The notes: generated by a model not told the origin, from the letters alone. A stretch of DNA of 64,000 nucleotides from Embleya sp042956465 (GCF_042956465.1 NZ_JBIBGL010000006.1:456943-520942); one strand, 5' to 3'; counted from the first letter of the stretch, positions 35,285-44,202 are shown. A program made the numbers and translations.

Positions 35285-36108
35285 GCCGGATCCGCTGGTC
35301 GCGGGGCGTCGTCCTGCTGATCGCCGGCACCTACTTCCTGCTGCCTATGGTGTGCTCGGTGGTCTTCAGCATCGACGTGCCCGGCCAGGGCATCACGTTC
35401 GATGCGTACACCGGGATCCTGGGGGCCGACGGCTTCCTGGACAGCCTCGTCCTCACCCTCGAACTCGCCGCTGCCACCGTGGTATTGGTGTTGCTGCTGC
35501 TGGTGCCCGCGCTGATCACCGTACGGCTGACCGCGCCGCGACTGCGCTGGGTGATCGAAGTGGTGTGCTCACTGCCGCTGGTGGTGCCCGCCATCGCGCT
35601 GGTCGCCGGCATCGGCACGGTGCTGCGCTGGGGGCCGGACCACCTGGCCGACACCCCGTTGTACGACACGTTCATCGCCATCCAGGACCCCGACTTCCCC
35701 GTAGTGCTCGTGCTGGCGTACACGCTGATGGCGCTGCCGCTGGCGTACCGCACGCTGGACGGCGGGCTCGCCGCGATCGACCTGAAGGTGCTGGTCGAGG
35801 CGGCGCGCGCGTGCGGCGCGACCTGGCCGCGCGCGGTGCTCCGGGTGGTCCTGCCGAACCTGCGCGGCGCGCTGCTCAACACCGCGTTCCTGACCCTCGC
35901 GCTCGTGCTCGGCGAGTACACCGTGGCCGCGATCCTGGGCTACCGCCCCTTCGCGGTGTGGATCGTCGGTATCGGCGGTTCGCAGGCCGAGATGTCGGTC
36001 GCGGTGTCCGTGATCGGCCTGCTCGTCACCTGGGTGCTGCTGCTCGCACTCGCCACCGCCGGCCGGCCGCGCAGCGCCCGGACGAACACCACCCCGGAGA
36101 CCTCGTGA
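35272..36108 (+). CDS. ABC importer permease 2
   Basis: The 278-residue protein has six hydrophobic segments and an EAA loop (LVEAARACGATWPRAVLRVVLPNL). It pairs with permease 1 to form the channel of a heterodimeric importer. The ATG at 35272 has CGGAG six bases upstream, inside the end of the previous gene. Its stop overlaps the ATPase start (GTGA). Confidence 0.85.
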   Translation: MARLGRIRWSRGVVLLIAGTYFLLPMVCSVVFSIDVPGQGITFDAYTGILGADGFLDSLVLTLELAAATVVLVLLLLVPALITVRLTAPRLRWVIEVVCSLPLVVPAIALVAGIGTVLRWGPDHLADTPLYDTFIAIQDPDFPVVLVLAYTLMALPLAYRTLDGGLAAIDLKVLVEAARACGATWPRAVLRVVLPNLRGALLNTAFLTLALVLGEYTVAAILGYRPFAVWIVGIGGSQAEMSVAVSVIGLLVTWVLLLALATAGRPRSARTNTTPETS

Positions 36109-37223
36109 CCATGACGTTCGACCAGCCGAAGACCCTCGCCGAGGCCGGACCGCAGATCGGCGCCGCCGATGCAGCCGGGGCCACGATCGAATTCCGGGGC
36201 CTGCAACGCTCGTTCGGGAACGTGCGGGCTCTGGCCGGTCTCGACCTGACGGTCGGTCGGGGCGAACTCGTCGCCCTTTTGGGTCCGTCCGGATGCGGCA
36301 AGACCACCGCCCTGCGGGTGGTGGCGGGCTTCGAGCACCCCGACGCCGGCGAAGTGCTGGTCGACGGCGAGGACATCACCCGAGTCCCCGCGCATCGTCG
36401 CGACGCGGGCATGGTCTTCCAGTCGTACAGCCTCTTCCCGCATCTGAGCGCGCTGGACAACGTGGCATTCGGCCTGCGGATGCGGGGCGTGGGTCGCGCC
36501 GAGCGGCGCGCTCGCGCCGGCGAACTCCTGGACCTGGTCGGCCTTCCGGACCGGGCCGACCGGTATCCGCACCAGCTCTCCGGCGGCCAGCAACAGCGGA
36601 TCGCGCTGGCCCGGGCCCTCGCGCTGCGCCCACGTGTCCTGCTGCTGGACGAACCGCTGTCGGCGCTGGACGCGCGGGTACGGCTGACCCTGCGCGACGA
36701 GATCCGCCGGCTCCAGCAGGAACTCGGCATCACCACACTGTTCGTGACCCACGATCAGGAGGAGGCGCTCTCGCTCGCCGACCGGGTCGCGGTGATGAAC
36801 GCGGGCCGACTGGAACAGTGCGCACCGCCGGCGGAGCTGTACGCCCGACCCGCAACCGCGTTCGTCGCCGAGTTCGTCGGAGTGATGAGCCGCGTACCCG
36901 CCCACGCCGACGGTGCGGTGGTGCGCGTCCTCGGCCGCACCCTGCCGATCGACGGCGACCCGGCCCACGGTGACGTGGACGTGCTCCTGCGCCCGGAGTC
37001 GATCGAGGTGGTGGCCGCGGCGGACGGCTCGGCGCAGGTGCTGGGCGCGGCCTTCCTGGGGGCGGTCACCCGCCTGAGCGTGCGCTCGGCCGCCGGCGCG
37101 ACGGTCAAGATCGACATACCCTCGCACGTCGCCACGACGCTGCCCCTGGGCTCTCGCGTCGAACTCGCCCTGCCGGAACGGCCGGTACTGGTCGCACCCC
37201 GCAAGGAGCCGCCCCACGCGTAG
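36105..37223 (+). CDS. ABC importer ATP-binding protein
   Basis: The 372-residue ATPase has Walker A GPSGCGKT (around residues 62-69), signature LSGGQQQR, Walker B VLLLDEPLSALDAR, the H-loop THDQEEA and a C-terminal TOBE domain (LLRPESIEVV onward). It powers the two permeases. GTG 36105 fits the upstream GGAG; ATG 36111 is an alternative. It closes the importer operon, in which every junction overlaps. Confidence 0.9.
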   Translation: MTMTFDQPKTLAEAGPQIGAADAAGATIEFRGLQRSFGNVRALAGLDLTVGRGELVALLGPSGCGKTTALRVVAGFEHPDAGEVLVDGEDITRVPAHRRDAGMVFQSYSLFPHLSALDNVAFGLRMRGVGRAERRARAGELLDLVGLPDRADRYPHQLSGGQQQRIALARALALRPRVLLLDEPLSALDARVRLTLRDEIRRLQQELGITTLFVTHDQEEALSLADRVAVMNAGRLEQCAPPAELYARPATAFVAEFVGVMSRVPAHADGAVVRVLGRTLPIDGDPAHGDVDVLLRPESIEVVAAADGSAQVLGAAFLGAVTRLSVRSAAGATVKIDIPSHVATTLPLGSRVELALPERPVLVAPRKEPPHA

Positions 37224-37414
37224 GGCCGTCGGAGCGTTCGCGCGGGATCAGAGTCGGCCGCCGGCGGGCCGAGGCCGCGCGCAAGGCGTGGCCGGCGACC
37301 CTTCCGGCACCGGGTCCGCATGATCACGCGGATGTCCCACAGGTAGCTTTCAGGCGTGGACCCGCGGTCGGTGAGTGGCCGTGGTTCAGGCGGTGCCCGG
37401 GAAAGGGGTTCTCC

Positions 37415-38368
37415 ATGGGAGAGACGTTGCGAGTGGCGATGATCGGTGCCGGCGGGATCGGCGGCTACTTCGGCGGCCGGCTGGCCGCCGCGGGGCACGA
37501 CGTCACCTTCGTCGCACGAGGTGCACATCTGGAGGCCCTGCGGCGCGAAGGGTTGTCCGTGGACAGTGTGGCCGGCAGCTTCACCGTCGCGCCGGCGCAG
37601 GCGACCGACGACACCCGCGACATCGGCGAGGTCGACGTGGTGATGTTGTGCGTGAAGACCTGGCAACTACCCCCGGCCATCGCGGCGTTGGAGCCGCTCG
37701 TCGGTCCGGGAACGGCGGTCGTCACCGTGCAGAACGGTGTCGAGGCCCCCGAACAGGTCGCCCAGGCGATCGGCCGACACGCCGTCCTGCCCGGCACCGT
37801 GAAGATCTTCGCGAACCTGGACGGGCCCGGGCGAGTGCGCCATGTCGGCGGCCCGGCCGCACTGACCTTCGCGGAATGGGACAACCGGCCGACGGAACGA
37901 GCGGAACGGTTGCGCGCCGCGCTGGACACCGCCGGCACGACCGCGGTGATATCCGCGGACATCTGGGCCGAGTTGTGGGCGAAGTTCCTGTTCGTGGTGC
38001 CGTTCGGCGGTCTCGGCGTCGCCACCGACGCGCCCATCGGAGTGCTGCGCTCCCGCGAAGGCACACGTCGGCTGCTCGTCGACGCCATGCGCGAGATCCG
38101 GCAGGTCGCGCAGGCGATGGGCATCGCACTGCCCGACGACATCCTGGACACGACGATGGCGTTCGTGGACGGACAACCCGCCACCGGCACATCCTCGTTG
38201 CAGCGCGACATCGCCTCCGGCCACCGATCCGAACTCGAGGCCTGGACGGGCGCGGTGGTACGCCTGGGCGCACGCACGGGTACCGCGACGCCGGTCAACA
38301 ACCTCCTGTACGAGGTGGCAAGCGTGCGTGCGGCTCGATCCGAGGTCCCGCCCGAGACCATCGGTTGA
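37415..38368 (+). CDS. Ketopantoate reductase-family protein (PanE/ApbA)
   Basis: The 317-residue protein has the N-terminal Rossmann motif MIGAGGIGGYFGGRLAAAG and the family's C-terminal helical domain, with the conserved catalytic lysine in WAKFLFVVPFGGLG. True PanE reduces 2-dehydropantoate to pantoate with NADPH in coenzyme A synthesis. Paralogues acting on other 2-oxo or 3-oxo acids are common in streptomycetes, and no other pantothenate gene is nearby, so the substrate is open. AAAGGGG precedes the ATG. Confidence 0.8.
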   Translation: MGETLRVAMIGAGGIGGYFGGRLAAAGHDVTFVARGAHLEALRREGLSVDSVAGSFTVAPAQATDDTRDIGEVDVVMLCVKTWQLPPAIAALEPLVGPGTAVVTVQNGVEAPEQVAQAIGRHAVLPGTVKIFANLDGPGRVRHVGGPAALTFAEWDNRPTERAERLRAALDTAGTTAVISADIWAELWAKFLFVVPFGGLGVATDAPIGVLRSREGTRRLLVDAMREIRQVAQAMGIALPDDILDTTMAFVDGQPATGTSSLQRDIASGHRSELEAWTGAVVRLGARTGTATPVNNLLYEVASVRAARSEVPPETIG

Positions 38369-38414
38369 TTGGGACTCGTCCGGTTCGAGGGACGGGTCGA
38401 CGTGCCGTACCGCT

Positions 38415-38451
38415 CCGGGCCGGTGCCGCGATCGATGCGGCACCGGCCCGG
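38415..38451. terminator. Bidirectional hairpin between PanE-like and oxidoreductase genes
   Basis: A perfect 15-bp GC stem (38415-38429 with 38437-38451) around GATCGAT, between two convergent genes. Confidence 0.7.
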
Positions 38452-38640
38452 GCGCCGGGCGCGGGGGCCGTCGGGTGACGGCTGCCGGGTGCCGGGCGCC
38501 GAGTGCCGGGTTACGGCCGCCGGGTCCGATGCTCGGACGGCGAAGGGCTGCGTCTCGGCGGGCGGTCACGTCGAGTCGGACGAGCCCGACAGCGGGGCGT
38601 GCTCCGGGCCGGGCGGGGGCGGATGGTCGGCAGTCGGACG

Positions 38641-39015
38641 TCAGTCGGTGACCAGGTCCATCCGCAGGAACTCGGTGATCCGGAGCAGCTTCGGTGGCCG
38701 GGCCACCTCGTCGGGGAGCGCCTGGAACGCCTCGGCTGCTCCGACGAGACGTGGGGCGGCGAGTCTCATCTCCTTCCCGCCGGCCCGGAGCCGTGCACCG
38801 TCGGCCGCCAGGACGTTGCGTACCCAGTCCGAGCCCGAGCCGTACACCGGGACGAACAGGTAGCCGCCGTCCACGGGATGCGCGTCGAGCGGTGTGCGGT
38901 ACGTCCGGCCGGAGGTGCGCCCGACGTGGGTCAGCACCGGCCACTTCCCGCCCGCGATCGCACGAGGGTTGAACATCCGCTTGTTCACATGCCCCCACCA
39001 CCTCGGCATCGGCAT
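38641..39015 (-). CDS. Deazaflavin (F420)-dependent nitroreductase-family protein
   Basis: The 124-residue protein shows the compact split-barrel pattern of Ddn-type proteins: PVLTHVGRTSGRTYRTPLDAHPVDGGYLFVPVYGSGSDWVRNVLAAD. These bind coenzyme F420 and reduce quinones or nitro compounds, often near the membrane. The ATG at 39015 has AAGGAG eight bases upstream; an ATG two codons later also exists. It is divergent from a TetR gene with two inverted repeats between them, so it is probably the main target of that repressor. Confidence 0.82.
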   Translation of the reverse strand: MPMPRWWGHVNKRMFNPRAIAGGKWPVLTHVGRTSGRTYRTPLDAHPVDGGYLFVPVYGSGSDWVRNVLAADGARLRAGGKEMRLAAPRLVGAAEAFQALPDEVARPPKLLRITEFLRMDLVTD

Positions 39016-39096
39016 CGGCGTCTCCTTCTCCCGCCCCGACAGGGCGCGTTTCGGTCCGGCGCGATCGTCGGCCTCCCGGCCGATCCCGACCCCGGG

Positions 39097-39110
39097 CTTA
39101 CGCTCGTAAG
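39097..39110. promoter_or_regulatory. TetR operator, copy 1
   Basis: CTTAC and its complement GTAAG around GCTC, in the gap between the divergent F420 oxidoreductase and TetR genes. Confidence 0.7.
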
Positions 39111-39114
39111 GCTG

Positions 39115-39130
39115 GCTTACGCATGTAAGC
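39115..39130. promoter_or_regulatory. TetR operator, copy 2
   Basis: GCTTAC and its exact complement around GCAT, centred 19 bp from copy 1, so two dimers could bind nearly two helical turns apart. Confidence 0.7.
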
Positions 39131-39160
39131 TTGTCAACACGTCCGACCCCGGGAGCCGCC

Positions 39161-39844
39161 GTGTCACCGCCGCCGTCACCGCCGTCACGGCGTCCGTCCC
39201 GACCCCGGCAACCGCTCAGCAAGGAGCGCGTGTTGGAAGCGGCGATCCGGGTGGCGGACAGCGGCGGGGTGCAGGGGATCACGATGCGCAAGGTGGCGCA
39301 GGAACTGGGCGTGGAGGCGATGTCGCTCTACCACCACGTGCCCAACAAGGACACGATCCTCGACGGCGTGGTCGACACGGTGTTCGCGGCGATCGACCTG
39401 CCCGATGCCGAATGCGACGACTGGCGGGACGCGATCCGGGTCCGCGCCCACTCCGCGCGTGCGGTGCTGTCGCGGCACAGCTGGGCGCTGGGCCTCATGG
39501 ACTCCCGCCGCAACCCCGGGTCGGCGACGCTGCGCCACCACGACGCCGTCCTCGGCGTGCTTCGGGAGGCGGGGTTCACACCGGCGATGGCCGTGCACGC
39601 CGTCTCGCTCATCGACAGCTACGTCGGCGGATACGTCCTGCAGGAGTCGAACCTGCCGGCGACGACCCCGGGCGACGTCGGGGACTTGGCCCAAGACATC
39701 CTGGAGCACGTGTCGGCGGACGAGTTGCCCTACCTCAGGGAGGTGATCGTCGGCCACGCCCTGCAGCCGGGCTACGACCACGCGAGCGAGTTCGGCTACG
39801 GCCTGGACCTGATCCTGGACGCGCTCGAAGCCCGCAGGGGATAG
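39161..39844 (+). CDS. TetR-family repressor (TetR_C-type)
   Basis: The 227-residue protein has a helix-turn-helix region (LSKERVLEAAIRVADSGGVQGITMRKVAQELGVEAMSLYHHVPNKDTIL) and a C-terminal domain like that of the tetracycline repressor subgroup. The Pro/Arg-rich first 20 residues are probably flexible. GTG 39161 has GGGAG six bases upstream; a TTG at 39131 lacks a site and overlaps operator copy 2. It likely represses itself and the divergent F420-type reductase. Confidence 0.85.
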   Translation: MSPPPSPPSRRPSRPRQPLSKERVLEAAIRVADSGGVQGITMRKVAQELGVEAMSLYHHVPNKDTILDGVVDTVFAAIDLPDAECDDWRDAIRVRAHSARAVLSRHSWALGLMDSRRNPGSATLRHHDAVLGVLREAGFTPAMAVHAVSLIDSYVGGYVLQESNLPATTPGDVGDLAQDILEHVSADELPYLREVIVGHALQPGYDHASEFGYGLDLILDALEARRG

Positions 39845-40146
39845 TGCCCGAGCCGACGGTGTGCGTACGACCGGGAATCGCCGCCTGCCGGCAGCCGTGT
39901 CGTCCGGCGCCGCGCCGCCGATCGGCCACCTCGCCGGGCCACGCGGCCGACGGGAACCAGCGCTGCCCGGTCGGCTGCCGGTCGGTGCGCCCCCCGAGTC
40001 CATGGCCGCGCGCGTTCGCGCCTCGTGCTTCGATGCGCCCTTGACCCCCGGCCCGGGTCCGGCGGATCTTGGCAGCCCACGCCCCCGAGCACCGTTGTCG
40101 GCATGCGCACGACATCCGGGCGGGGCCTTGCCACGAAAGGCTCAGC
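39845..40146. other. Intergenic stretch upstream of the P450 gene
   Basis: About 300 bp with no gene-like frame. Only the AAAGG ribosome binding site close to the P450 start is recognisable; I see no operator or strong hairpin. Confidence 0.4.
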
Positions 40147-41322
40147 GTGCACGCCTCCTCCGGGATCGACCTCTTCGACGACGCCACCCTCGCGGACCCC
40201 TATCCGGCCTACGCCCGGCTGCGCGAACTCGGCGCGGCCGTCCGCCTCGAAACGCACGACGTCTGGGCACTGCCGCGGCATGCGAGCGTCGCCGCCGCGC
40301 TGCGGGACCCGGCGACCTACTCCAGCGAACGCGCCCTCGCCCTGACCGACACGGTCAACGACCGGCTCCTGGTGGGCACCGTGGTGGGCACGGACGGCGC
40401 CGCCCACGCGCGGTTGCGCCGCGTGCTCTCGCGGCAACTGGCGCCCCGGGCGCTGAAATCCCTCGTTCGCGACATGCGCGAAAGCGCCCGTGCCCTGGTC
40501 GAGGCGCTCCCTCGGGACGGCGGCTTCGACGCGGTCACCGACCTGGCGGCCCCCTTCGTCGCCGGCGTCGTGATGCGCCTGATGGGCCTGCCCGAGCAGG
40601 ACCGCGCCCTGCTCCTGGATCTCGCCGACGCGACGTTCGACACGTTCGGCCCCGACAACGCGCGTACCCGAGCCGCATTCCCCCACGCCGAGGAGATGTT
40701 CCGCTATCTCGACCGGGTCGCCACCCGCGACAGGATCGCGGCCGACAGTTGGCTCGGCGCGATCCACATCGCGGTCGACCGCGGCGACATCGACGAATCC
40801 CAGGCGGTGCCGCTCATGCTCTCCTACACCGTCGCCGGCATGGACACCACCATCCACGCCATCACCGCGGCCGTGCACCTGTTGGCCCACACCGATCAGT
40901 GGGCACTCGTGCGGGACCGCGTCGTCCCCACCGAAGCGGTCCTGGCCGAGGCGTTGAGGATGGAGGCCCCCATACAGTTCTTCGGCCGCCGCACCACCCG
41001 CGACGTCCGGGTCGGCGACACCGTCGTACCCGCCGGCGATCAGGTCCTGCTGCTCTACGGCTCCGCGGGCCGCGACCGCGCCAAGTGGGGGCCGAATGCC
41101 GATACGTTCGACATCACCCGCGACAGCCGTGACCACCTCGCGCTCGGTTCGGGAATCCACCAGTGCGCCGGAAACCACCTCGCGACCCTGGAATTCGACG
41201 CCGTCCTCGGCGCCCTGGCCACCCGCTTCCGCACCCTTGCCCCGAGCCCCGACCGTGCCCCCACCCGGCGCCCGCACAACATCCTGCGCGGCTGGCACAC
41301 CCTGCCCCTGGTCACGGCGTGA
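40147..41322 (+). CDS. Cytochrome P450
   Basis: The 391-residue protein is a soluble bacterial P450: I-helix oxygen motif VAGMDTTIH, K-helix EALRMEA (ExxR), and the heme-binding loop LGSGIHQCAGNHLA with the ligand Cys340. The first position of the heme motif is Leu-Ala-Leu instead of the usual Phe-Gly pair, a tolerated variation. It lacks a fused reductase, and no ferredoxin gene is adjacent, so electrons come from elsewhere. Substrate unknown. GTG 40147 follows AAAGG. The remnant of a short-chain dehydrogenase gene follows immediately. Confidence 0.9.
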   Translation: MHASSGIDLFDDATLADPYPAYARLRELGAAVRLETHDVWALPRHASVAAALRDPATYSSERALALTDTVNDRLLVGTVVGTDGAAHARLRRVLSRQLAPRALKSLVRDMRESARALVEALPRDGGFDAVTDLAAPFVAGVVMRLMGLPEQDRALLLDLADATFDTFGPDNARTRAAFPHAEEMFRYLDRVATRDRIAADSWLGAIHIAVDRGDIDESQAVPLMLSYTVAGMDTTIHAITAAVHLLAHTDQWALVRDRVVPTEAVLAEALRMEAPIQFFGRRTTRDVRVGDTVVPAGDQVLLLYGSAGRDRAKWGPNADTFDITRDSRDHLALGSGIHQCAGNHLATLEFDAVLGALATRFRTLAPSPDRAPTRRPHNILRGWHTLPLVTA

Positions 41323-41342
41323 ACCCATGACCCGCGGGGCCT

Positions 41343-41438
41343 GACATCGTCGTGTTCCTCGCCTCGGACGCCGCCCGCCGAATCACCGGCCACGTCATCG
41401 ACGCAAGCGGCGGCCTCCTCCTCGGCCCACGCGCCTGA
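41343..41438 (+). pseudogene. C-terminal remnant of a short-chain dehydrogenase/reductase gene
   Basis: These 96 bp read DIVVFLASDAARRITGHVI followed by DASGGLLLGPRA and a stop. This is the unmistakable end of a classical SDR (FLASD-x-A-x-x-ITG-x-x-I/L-x-x-x-GG). The remaining 200 or so residues, including the Rossmann motif and the catalytic Tyr-Lys, are missing: only 20 bp separate the fragment from the P450 stop. A deletion joined the P450 gene to the tail of the SDR gene, which may once have been its pathway partner. Confidence 0.8.
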
Positions 41439-41557
41439 TCCCGCCGCGCCGGTGTCCCGGCGCCTACGTCGTGCCGCTTCGGCAGGCCGTCGTGCCCTCA
41501 CCGTGCCGCGTCGATTCCGTCGAGCCGCCCGTCGAAGAGCTATGCGCTCAAGCTCTG

Positions 41558-41572
41558 GTTAGAAGTTATCAC
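41558..41572. promoter_or_regulatory. Candidate regulator site 1 upstream of the MMPL gene
   Basis: GTTAGAAGTTATCAC. Its inverted counterpart at 41603-41617 reads GTTATAAGTTGTAAC on the minus strand; 12 of 15 positions agree. The two copies flank the putative -35 box. Confidence 0.5.
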
Positions 41573-41602
41573 GTACGCACTTGACGCTAGCTGTTCGCGG
41601 GC

Positions 41603-41617
41603 GTTACAACTTATAAC
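41603..41617. promoter_or_regulatory. Candidate regulator site 2 upstream of the MMPL gene
   Basis: GTTACAACTTATAAC, itself close to palindromic and an inverted relative of site 1, centred 45 bp from it. It overlaps the likely -10 region, where a bound repressor would block transcription. Confidence 0.5.
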
Positions 41618-41771
41618 GAACGGCAGGGCAACTAAGCGCCCTGGGTGGTGTGGCACCGCAGAGCAACCTGCCGGCGCGAGGAACCTTCGCGTGCCCCGCG
41701 CCGGCCCCCCGATGCCAACCCCGGCTGCTTCACGTCGTTTTCACCGCAGGAATGCCATAAGGAGTCAGCGC

Positions 41772-44000
41772 GTGTTTGAACGCATAGCCGAACTGGTGAT
41801 TCGCCGGTCCCGGCTCGTATTGGTCGTCGCCGTCGTTGCGCTGGCCCTGATGGGCGCCGCGGGCGCCGGCGCGTTCGGCAAGTTGATGGGCGGCGGCTAC
41901 GACGACCCGGCCTCCCAGTCCAGCCGGGCCGGGGATGTCATCGAGAAGAAGTTCGGCGGCGAGACGAACCTGATCCTGCTGGTCCGCGCCTCGCAGGGCG
42001 GCGTCGACGACCCGGCCGCCAAGCAGAGCGGCCGGTCCCTGGTGGCCGACCTCAAGAAGGAGCGGCACCTCGACAACGTGATCTCGTACTGGGACACGGA
42101 CAACCCCGCCCTGCGCTCCAAGGACGGCCGCGAGGCCATGGTGCTCACCCACGTGAAGGGCGACGACACCGAGCGGGACAAGAACGCCAAGAGCCTCATC
42201 GACACCTACACCGGAAAGAACCGGGACGGCCTCACCGTGCAGGCCGGCGGGGGCGCCGCCGTCAACAGCGACCTGGGCACCCAGTCGGGCAAGGACCTCC
42301 TCCTGGCCGAGGCCATCGCCGTGCCGCTGACCCTCGTGCTGCTCCTGGTCGTCTTCGGCAGCGTGGTCGCGGCCCTGTTGCCACTGGCCATCGGACTCAT
42401 CGCCATCGCAGGCACGTTCGCGGAGCTCTACTTCCTCGGCAGCGTCATCGACGTCTCCATCTTCGCGACCAACCTGACCACGGCCCTGGGCCTGGGCCTG
42501 GGCATCGACTACGCCCTGCTGATGGTCAGCCGGTTCCGAGAGCAACTCGCCGCGGGGGCGACCGTGGACGACGCGGTGCGGCAGACGGTGCACACCGCAG
42601 GCCGTACGGTCGCCTTCTCCGCCGCGACGGTGGCGGCCGCACTCAGCGCACTTCTGGTGTTCCCGCAGTACTTCCTCCGCTCGTTCGGCTACGCCGGGGT
42701 CGGTGTCGTCGCCATCGCAGCCGTCGGCACCCTGTTCGTGATGCCCGCCCTGTTCGTGGTCCTGGGGCACCGGGTCAACAGCGGGCGGCTGCCGTGGGCG
42801 AAGCAGGAGCGCTCCGCCTCCCGGGCGCCCCTGTGGGGACGGCTGGCTCGTACCGTCATGCGGCGGCCCGCGCTCACCGCGCTGCCCGTGCTCGCGGTAC
42901 TGCTGCTGGCGGCGAGCCCGCTGCTGGGTATCACCCTCGGCACGCCGGACGAGCGAGTGCTGCCCGAGGACGCGAAGAGCCGACAGGTCGCCACGGAACT
43001 GCGGAAGAACTTCGACGGCAACGACGCGGCCGCCTTGCACATCGTCATCGACAAGGCCGTGGGCGAGGCCCCGCTGGGCGCCTACGCGGCGGAACTGTCC
43101 AAGCGCGAGGACATCGTCCGGGTCGAGGCCAGTACCGGAACCTACGTCGCCGGACGCTCCACCCCGCCCGGGCCCGCCAACGCCGCCCTCGGCCGCCCCG
43201 ACGCACAGCGGATCAACGTGGTCAGCGGCCTGGCGCCGAAGTCGGACAAGGGCCAGAGCCTGGTGAAGGAGGTACGAGCGGTCACCCCGCCGCCCGGGAC
43301 GCATCCCCGGGTGGGTGGCACCGGCGCCGAACTGGTCGACTCCAAGGACTCCATCATCGGCCGGATCCCGCTCGCCGCGGCCCTGATCGCCCTCACCACC
43401 TTCCTCCTGCTCTTCCTGTTCACCGGCAGCGTCGTGCAACCGCTGCGCGCGCTGGTCCTGAACATGGTCAGCCTGGGAGCGACCCTCGGCGTGATGACCT
43501 GGATCTTCCAGGAGGGCCACCTCGATTCCGTGCTCGGCTTCACCCCACAGCCGATGGACACCTCGATGACCATGCTGATGTTCTGCATCGCCTTCGGTCT
43601 GTCGATGGACTACGAGGTGTTCGTCACCAGCCGGATCAAGGAACTCCACGACCAGGGCGAGGACACCGAGTCGGCCGTGGTCGACGGACTCGGCCACACG
43701 GGACGCATCGTCAGCGCGGCGGCCTGCCTGCTCGCGGTGAGCTTCTTCGCCTTCGGCACGGCCGAACTCAGCTTCATGCAGATGTTCGGCCTGGGCAGCG
43801 GCCTGGCCATCCTCATCGATGCCATCGCCGTACGCGGCATCCTCGTCCCCGCCGCGATGCGCCTGCTCGGCCGCTCGGCCTGGTACGCGCCCCGCCCGCT
43901 GCGCAGGTTCCACGACCGATTCGGCCTCAGCGAGGGCGGCCCCAAGCCGGCGACTCCCGCAGCCGAGTCGCCGTACGCGCACAACTCGACGGGAGCCTGA
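41772..44000 (+). CDS. MMPL/RND-family membrane transporter
   Basis: The 742-residue protein has the MMPL layout: one N-terminal helix, a large extracytoplasmic loop, a block of five helices, a linker, then the same pattern again (second helix near residue 370). Family motifs include GLGIDYALLMVSRFREQLAAG and the second-half FGLSMDYEVFVTSRIKELHD. Such proteins export lipids, hydrophobic drugs or pigments by proton motive force. GTG 41772 has AAGGAG eight bases upstream; earlier in-frame starts lack a site. The paired dyads in its promoter suggest a dedicated repressor, which is not adjacent. Confidence 0.9.
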   Translation: MFERIAELVIRRSRLVLVVAVVALALMGAAGAGAFGKLMGGGYDDPASQSSRAGDVIEKKFGGETNLILLVRASQGGVDDPAAKQSGRSLVADLKKERHLDNVISYWDTDNPALRSKDGREAMVLTHVKGDDTERDKNAKSLIDTYTGKNRDGLTVQAGGGAAVNSDLGTQSGKDLLLAEAIAVPLTLVLLLVVFGSVVAALLPLAIGLIAIAGTFAELYFLGSVIDVSIFATNLTTALGLGLGIDYALLMVSRFREQLAAGATVDDAVRQTVHTAGRTVAFSAATVAAALSALLVFPQYFLRSFGYAGVGVVAIAAVGTLFVMPALFVVLGHRVNSGRLPWAKQERSASRAPLWGRLARTVMRRPALTALPVLAVLLLAASPLLGITLGTPDERVLPEDAKSRQVATELRKNFDGNDAAALHIVIDKAVGEAPLGAYAAELSKREDIVRVEASTGTYVAGRSTPPGPANAALGRPDAQRINVVSGLAPKSDKGQSLVKEVRAVTPPPGTHPRVGGTGAELVDSKDSIIGRIPLAAALIALTTFLLLFLFTGSVVQPLRALVLNMVSLGATLGVMTWIFQEGHLDSVLGFTPQPMDTSMTMLMFCIAFGLSMDYEVFVTSRIKELHDQGEDTESAVVDGLGHTGRIVSAAACLLAVSFFAFGTAELSFMQMFGLGSGLAILIDAIAVRGILVPAAMRLLGRSAWYAPRPLRRFHDRFGLSEGGPKPATPAAESPYAHNSTGA

Positions 44001-44018
44001 CCACCCGAGCCACCCCGC

Positions 44019-44056
44019 GCCGTGCCCGCCTCCACCACCTCGGAGGCGGGCACGGC
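44019..44056. terminator. Bidirectional hairpin after the MMPL gene
   Basis: A perfect 15-bp stem (44019-44033 with 44042-44056) around an 8-nt loop, starting 18 bp after the MMPL stop and serving the convergent FAD-monooxygenase gene as well. Confidence 0.8.
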
Positions 44057-44202
44057 CGCGCCTGCGAGGAATCCGGCCGGCGATCCGGGCCCGACGAAAC
44101 CGGCCGACCGAGGAGGTCGTGGCGGCCGATCGCCCGATGCGCCGCGACCACGTGATCGTGCCGCCGATGCATTCACGCCCCTGCCGCGGTCGGACGGTCC
44201 GG

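Larger units (their letters stand above)
41439..41771. other. Promoter region of the MMPL gene with two related AT-rich dyads
   Basis: The 333 bp contain a conspicuous AT-rich island at 41540-41635. It carries two related 15-bp motifs and a TTGACG (41581-41586) that could be a -35 box with TTACAA 17 bp on. AAGGAG at about 41759-41764 is the ribosome binding site of the MMPL gene. Confidence 0.5.
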
